Source: Amycolatopsis eburnea
GTDB taxonomy: Bacteria; Actinomycetota; Actinomycetes; Mycobacteriales; Pseudonocardiaceae
Assembly (NCBI RefSeq): GCF_003937945.1
Contig: NZ_RSEC01000062.1
Location: 62,001-126,000, forward strand
DNA length: 64,000 nucleotides
Direction of reading: 5' to 3'
The translations under genes were made by a program, and so were the position numbers. Of this stretch, positions 60,291 to 64,000 are shown piece after piece. Under the pieces are notes generated by a model that did not search any database, was not told where the DNA came from, and saw only the letters and a program-made list of their open reading frames with translations. Position 1 is the stretch's first letter. Every line of letters starts with the position of its first letter.

Positions 60291-61517
60291 GTGGCCGCTC
60301 CGCTCATCCCGGCAGGGTTCGACTTCACCGATCCCGATCTCCTCGCCCAGCGACTCCCGGTGGACGAGTTCGCCGAGCTGCGGCGGACGGCACCGGTGTG
60401 GTGGAACCCCCAGAAGCACAACACCGCGGGGTTCCGCGACGACGGCTACTGGGTCGTCTCGCGCCACGCGGACGTCAAGGAGGTCTCCCGCGACAGCACG
60501 CTGTACTCGTCGCGGGAAAAGACCGCCATCATCCGCTTCGACGAGAACATGACCGAGGACAACCTCGACGCCAACCGCCTGGTGCTGCTCAACATGGACG
60601 CCCCGCAGCACACCAAGCTGCGGCGGATCGTGTCGAAGGGCTTCACGCCGCGCTCGATCGCGAAGCTCGAGGACACCCTGCGCGACCGCGCGGAGCGGAT
60701 CGCCCACGAGGCCCGCAAGAAGGGGAGCGGCGACTTCGTCACCGACGTCGCGTGCGAGCTGCCGCTGCAGGCGATCGCCGAGCTGATCGGCATCCCGCAG
60801 GAGGACCGGCTCAAGATCTTCGACTGGTCCAACCAGATGGTCGCCTACGACGACCCGGAGTACGAGGTCGAGCCGCTGGAGGCGTCCACGCAGCTCATCG
60901 GCTACGCGTGGAACATGGCCGAGGACCGCCGCAAGTGCCCGATGGACGACATCGTCACGAAGCTGATCCAGGCCGACGTCGACGGCGAAGCGCTCGGCTC
61001 GGACGAGTTCGGCTTCTTCGTCATCCTGCTCGCCGTCGCCGGCAACGAGACGACGCGCAACGCGATCAGCCACGGCATGAAGGCGTTCATGGACCACCGG
61101 GACCAGTGGGAGCTGTTCAAGGAGCAGCGGCCGAAGACCGCGCCGGACGAGATCGTCCGCTGGGCCACCCCGGTGGTCGCGTTCCAGCGCACCGCCACGC
61201 GCGACACCGAGCTCGGCGGCGCGCAGATCCGCAAGGGCGACCGCGTCGGCATGTTCTACAGCTCGGCGAACTTCGACCACGAAGTCTTCGACGACCCGGA
61301 GAAGTTCGACATCCTCCGCGAGGACAACCCGCACGTCGGCTTCGGCGGCACGGGCTCGCACTACTGCATCGGCGCGAACCTGGCCCGCCTGGAGATCGAC
61401 CTGATCTTCAACGCGATCGCCGACGTCATGCCGGGCATCACGGAGGCGGCGCCGCCGGTGCGGCTGCGGTCCAGCTGGCTCAACGGGATCAAGCACTACC
61501 CGGTGCGCTACGCCTGA
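60291..61517 (+). CDS. cyp125: Steroid C26-monooxygenase CYP125
   Basis: A 408-residue cytochrome P450 that hydroxylates the C26/C27 methyl of cholest-4-en-3-one. The haem loop is FGGTGSHYCIGANLAR with Cys359. The I-helix motif is LLAVAGNETTRNAISHG. ExxR and the meander are normal. Sequences such as LLNMDAPQHTKLRRIVSKGF fit the CYP125 branch. The GTG at 60291 with GGGAGG 4 bases upstream was preferred over an upstream start. It is divergent from fadA5 and has a perfect KstR box. The 3' end overlaps the DLH gene by 29 bp. It needs a ferredoxin and a reductase encoded elsewhere. Confidence 0.96.
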   Translation: MAAPLIPAGFDFTDPDLLAQRLPVDEFAELRRTAPVWWNPQKHNTAGFRDDGYWVVSRHADVKEVSRDSTLYSSREKTAIIRFDENMTEDNLDANRLVLLNMDAPQHTKLRRIVSKGFTPRSIAKLEDTLRDRAERIAHEARKKGSGDFVTDVACELPLQAIAELIGIPQEDRLKIFDWSNQMVAYDDPEYEVEPLEASTQLIGYAWNMAEDRRKCPMDDIVTKLIQADVDGEALGSDEFGFFVILLAVAGNETTRNAISHGMKAFMDHRDQWELFKEQRPKTAPDEIVRWATPVVAFQRTATRDTELGGAQIRKGDRVGMFYSSANFDHEVFDDPEKFDILREDNPHVGFGGTGSHYCIGANLARLEIDLIFNAIADVMPGITEAAPPVRLRSSWLNGIKHYPVRYA

Positions 61518-62070
61518 GGAACTCCAGGACGCGCTCCCAGGTGAGGTCGGCGGCGGCCGGGTCGTGGTCGGGGCCGTCCGCGTCGGTGTAGAAGTGGCCG
61601 AGGCCCGGGTAGGTGTGCACCCGGGCATCGGCGCCCGCGCGCGTGGCGGCCGCCAGCCACGCCGCGACCTGCGCCGGGGGCGCGATCGGATCGGGATCGG
61701 CGACGTGCACCTCGACCGGCAGGCCGGGGCGGGCTCCGGCGGGTAGGTCGCCCAGCGCGTGCAGCAGCAGCACCCCGGCGGTGGCGGGCCGGTGCGGCAG
61801 CACGGCCTGGACGACGCCCGCGCCCATCGACACGCCCACCAGGACTGTCTCCGCGGGCAGGTCGCGCACCGCGTCGAGGGCTCGCCGGGTGATGGTTTCC
61901 CAGCCCACGGCCTCCTTCAGTGCGAAGCCCGATTCGAGTGTCGGGGCGGTGCGGCCGTCGTAGAGGTCCGGGGTGGTGACGTCGTGCCCGGCCGCCCGCA
62001 GCCGGTCGGCGAGGCCGCGTTCGACGGGCCGCAGCCCCAGCACGGAGTGGAACACCACGATGTCGGTCAC
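61489..62070 (-). CDS. Dienelactone hydrolase-like protein
   Basis: A 193-residue alpha/beta hydrolase of the dienelactone-hydrolase type. The nucleophile elbow is GVSMGAG with Ser81 instead of the Cys of classical DLH. The His lies in YPGLGHFYTDADGP, near the C-terminus. LLLHALGDLP is a core strand. GTG start at 62070. It converges on cyp125 with a 29-bp overlap, and its 5' end is 34 bp from the transglutaminase start. Confidence 0.88.
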   Translation of the reverse strand: MTDIVVFHSVLGLRPVERGLADRLRAAGHDVTTPDLYDGRTAPTLESGFALKEAVGWETITRRALDAVRDLPAETVLVGVSMGAGVVQAVLPHRPATAGVLLLHALGDLPAGARPGLPVEVHVADPDPIAPPAQVAAWLAAATRAGADARVHTYPGLGHFYTDADGPDHDPAAADLTWERVLEFLRRSAPGSA

Positions 62071-62104
62071 CCGGCAATCGTGCCAAAGATGACATCATGA
62101 GGTG

Positions 62105-62896
62105 ATGGCCCCGCGAGCGACCGTCGACGTCGAGTTCTCGATCCGCGTCACCGAACCCGGGTTCGCCGCGATCTCGGTCGCCGCCGCGCACGCGGACACC
62201 GAGGAGCTCACCGTTTCGTGGCACGGGGAAAGCCGGGTCGCCGAGTTCGAGCACGGCACCCGCGCCGAGGTCTTCGAGCTGCCACTGGGCGAGCACCGCG
62301 TCACCTACCACGCCGAGCGCGCGCTGGGCGAGCCCGAACCGGAGCCGGTCACGCTCACCGACGTCGCCGTCTTCACGCGGCCGAGCCGGTACTGCCCGTC
62401 CGACCGGATCGCCGGGCTGGTGCCGCCGGAGCTGTTCGCCTTGCGGAGCACCGAAAAGCAGGTCCACGCGATCGTCCGGCACGTCCACGAACGACTGTCC
62501 TACGTGGTCGGTTCCGGCCGCGCCACCGACGACGCGATCGACACGCTCCTGGCCGGCGAAGGCGTTTGCCGCGACTTCGCGCACGTGTGCATCACGCTGT
62601 GCCGGTTCCTCGACATCCCCGCGCGCTACGTCGGCGTCTACGCGCCCGGGCTGTCCCCGATGGACTTCCACGCCGTCTTCGAGGCCGGCCTCGACGGGCA
62701 CTGGTACGTCTTCGACGCCACCCGCCTCGCGCCGCGGCAGACCATGCTGCGGATCTCCACCGGGCGCGACGCCGCCGACACCTCGTTCCTCGCCACCCTC
62801 GGCTGCGAGCTCGACTTCCTCGGCAGCACCGTGTTCGCGACGACGGACGCCGCGCTCCCGGTGGACGACGGCACCGGGCTCGTCGTCCTGGGCTGA
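62105..62896 (+). CDS. Transglutaminase-like domain protein
   Basis: A 263-residue protein with an N-terminal beta domain (about 1-90) and a C-terminal transglutaminase-like cysteine protease domain. The triad is visible: Cys155 (GEGVCRDFAH), His189 (MDFHAVFEA) and Asp204 (YVFDATR). Bacterial members cleave or crosslink peptides; this one may process peptidoglycan-linked or other amides. ATG at 62105 follows GAGGTG; a GTG codon one earlier is equivalent. Divergent from the DLH gene. Confidence 0.92.
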   Translation: MAPRATVDVEFSIRVTEPGFAAISVAAAHADTEELTVSWHGESRVAEFEHGTRAEVFELPLGEHRVTYHAERALGEPEPEPVTLTDVAVFTRPSRYCPSDRIAGLVPPELFALRSTEKQVHAIVRHVHERLSYVVGSGRATDDAIDTLLAGEGVCRDFAHVCITLCRFLDIPARYVGVYAPGLSPMDFHAVFEAGLDGHWYVFDATRLAPRQTMLRISTGRDAADTSFLATLGCELDFLGSTVFATTDAALPVDDGTGLVVLG

Positions 62897-62952
62897 TGGT
62901 TCGACCGCGTGTTGCCTGCGCGAAGTGGCCTTCGGCTGGGTAGACAGTGTGC

Positions 62953-63972
62953 GTGAACAGTTCCCCCAAGGTCCCGAGCCCCTGGGCCCGGGCGCGTGCC
63001 CGGTACCGGTGGCTCGACCACATCGCACGGGCGACCAACCGCTACATCGAGCGCGGCGGGTACCACTACGTCGCCTCGATCACCTACTTCAGCCTGCTGT
63101 CGCTGGTGCCGCTGCTGATGGTCGCGTCGTCGGTCGCCGGGTTCGTGCTGGCCAGCCAGCCGCACCTGCTCGACACGATGGTGCACGCGATCGTCTCGAC
63201 GCTGCCCGGGGGACTCGGCGACAAGGCCACCGACCTGCTCACCGGCTTCGTCGAGCAGCGGACCAGCGTCGGGGCGTTCGGCCTGGTGATCGGGCTCTAC
63301 TCGGGCTGGAACTGGATGAACGCGCTGCGGGACTCGCTGACCGCGCTGTGGGGCCAGAACCGCTCCGACCAGCCGCTGCTGCGGCTCATCGCCGTCGACC
63401 TGCTCGCGCTGGTCGGCCTGAGCGCGGCGCTGCTGGTGTCGTTCACGCTGACCATCTCGGGCACCGCCCTCGGCGGCTACCTGCTGCGGCTGGCCGGCCT
63501 CGACGACACCAGCTGGGGGCACCAGCTCGTGTCCGCGTCCTCGGTGCCGCTGTCGCTGGCCGCCGACTGGCTGGTGTTCCTGTGGGTGCTGACCCGGCTG
63601 CCGCGGCAGAAGGTGGGCGTGCGCAGCGCCGTGCGCGGGGCGGTCGCGCTGGCCGTCGGGTTCGAGGTGCTCAAGCTGGCCGGCGGGTTCTACCTGCGGC
63701 TGATCGGCGACTCGCCGACCGGCATCGCGTTCGGCTCGGTGATCGGCCTCATCTTCTTCATCTCGCTGGTGGCGCGGCTGCTCGTCTACGTCACGGCGTG
63801 GACCGCGACCGGCTCGGACGCGCCGCCGAAGCCGGTCCAGCCGCCGGCGCCGGTGGTGCTGAACCCGGTGGTCGTGGTGGACCCGCCGATCGCGGTGCCG
63901 GCCACGGTCGGCGTCCTCACCGGCGTGGCCGGCACCCTGCTCGCCCTCCGCTGGCGCCGCTCCCGCCGCTGA
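62953..63972 (+). CDS. YihY/BrkB-family inner membrane protein
   Basis: A 339-residue protein with six hydrophobic helices. Typical pieces are GGYHYVASITYFSLLSLVPL, VASSVAGFVLASQPHLL, FGLVIGLYSGWNWMNALRDS and GIAFGSVIGLIFFISLVARL. The C-terminus has a Pro/Val-rich linker and a further helix with a basic end. The function of YihY proteins is unsettled. The GTG at 62953 fits a leaderless start behind TAGACA; a GTG at 62947 is the alternative. Confidence 0.88.
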   Translation: MNSSPKVPSPWARARARYRWLDHIARATNRYIERGGYHYVASITYFSLLSLVPLLMVASSVAGFVLASQPHLLDTMVHAIVSTLPGGLGDKATDLLTGFVEQRTSVGAFGLVIGLYSGWNWMNALRDSLTALWGQNRSDQPLLRLIAVDLLALVGLSAALLVSFTLTISGTALGGYLLRLAGLDDTSWGHQLVSASSVPLSLAADWLVFLWVLTRLPRQKVGVRSAVRGAVALAVGFEVLKLAGGFYLRLIGDSPTGIAFGSVIGLIFFISLVARLLVYVTAWTATGSDAPPKPVQPPAPVVLNPVVVVDPPIAVPATVGVLTGVAGTLLALRWRRSRR

Positions 63973-63977
63973 CCCGC

Positions 63978-63995
63978 CGCTTTCACGTGAAAGCG
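63978..63995. terminator. Perfect 18-bp palindrome CGCTTTCACGTGAAAGCG
   Basis: CGCTTTCAC/GTGAAAGCG is a perfect palindrome 5 bp behind the YihY-family stop at the window edge. It probably belongs to another class of dispersed terminator-like palindromes. Confidence 0.55.
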
Positions 63996-64000
63996 CCCAC

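Overview
The window is high-GC actinobacterial DNA. Mycolata-type steroid catabolism genes under a KstR-type repressor, F420/deazaflavin-type oxidoreductases, many GTG starts, 1-4 bp stop/start overlaps and several probable leaderless genes point to a member of the Pseudonocardiaceae. Amycolatopsis or a close relative is my inference, supported by the dispersed palindromic intergenic repeats; it is not proven from the window.

Layout. (1) 1-5.0 kb: an ArsR-SRPBCC-DUF899-(DHFR-like, cut by the window edge) operon, then the fused isobutyryl-CoA mutase icmF. (2) 5.0-32.9 kb and 58.9-61.5 kb: a steroid/cholesterol catabolic locus. kstR is divergent from a fused acyl-CoA dehydrogenase (fadE34 type). 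The igr-type operon fadE28-fadE29-chsH2-chsH1-ltp2 follows. A leftward operon kstD-kshA-small Cys protein-kshB-chsH3 faces a second KstD-family flavoprotein and hsaADCB. fadA5 and cyp125 form a divergent pair 26 kb further on. Near-perfect TnnAACnnGTTnnA boxes sit in front of nearly all these units. Together the genes cover C26 oxidation (Cyp125), side-chain beta-oxidation (FadA5, FadE34, FadE28/29, ChsH1/H2, ChsH3, Ltp2), ring A/B opening (KstD, KshAB) and cleavage of the aromatised A ring (HsaAB, HsaC, HsaD). Interspersed are a SNF2 helicase-SWIM pair, a lipase, a wax ester synthase/DGAT and a Ddn-like reductase. (3) 33-36.2 kb: an Rv1733c-like membrane protein, an overlapping MBL hydrolase-77 aa protein-Smr operon, and a desaturase. 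(4) 36.3-44.5 kb: a leftward resistance-like operon (AraC, VOC, MFS, truncated AraC, VOC, UvrA-like ABC ATPase), in which the AraC-VOC pair is duplicated, then a LysR/MFS divergent pair. (5) 44.5-52 kb: a flavoprotein-ferredoxin-membrane cytochrome-DUF4142-lipoprotein operon, an ECF sigma/anti-sigma pair, and a secreted DUF1996 protein. Two matching promoters of form TGAACC-N16-CGTATC drive the genes on either side of the sigma operon. Downstream lies a 630 bp non-coding tract with four hairpins that share one loop sequence. (6) 52-58.7 kb: an Lrp-type regulator divergent from an M20 hydrolase-DUF3311-SSS symporter-amidohydrolase operon, then small enzymes and a RidA protein. (7) 61.5-64 kb: a dienelactone-hydrolase-like protein, a transglutaminase and a YihY-family membrane protein.

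The best candidates for something undescribed are the ECF-controlled redox/secretion module (44.5-51.4 kb), the four-hairpin tract after it (51.4-52.0 kb), and the 85-residue Cys-rich protein fused into the ksh operon. Functional names rest on recognising family motifs and on my recall of mycobacterial homologues; no database search was possible.
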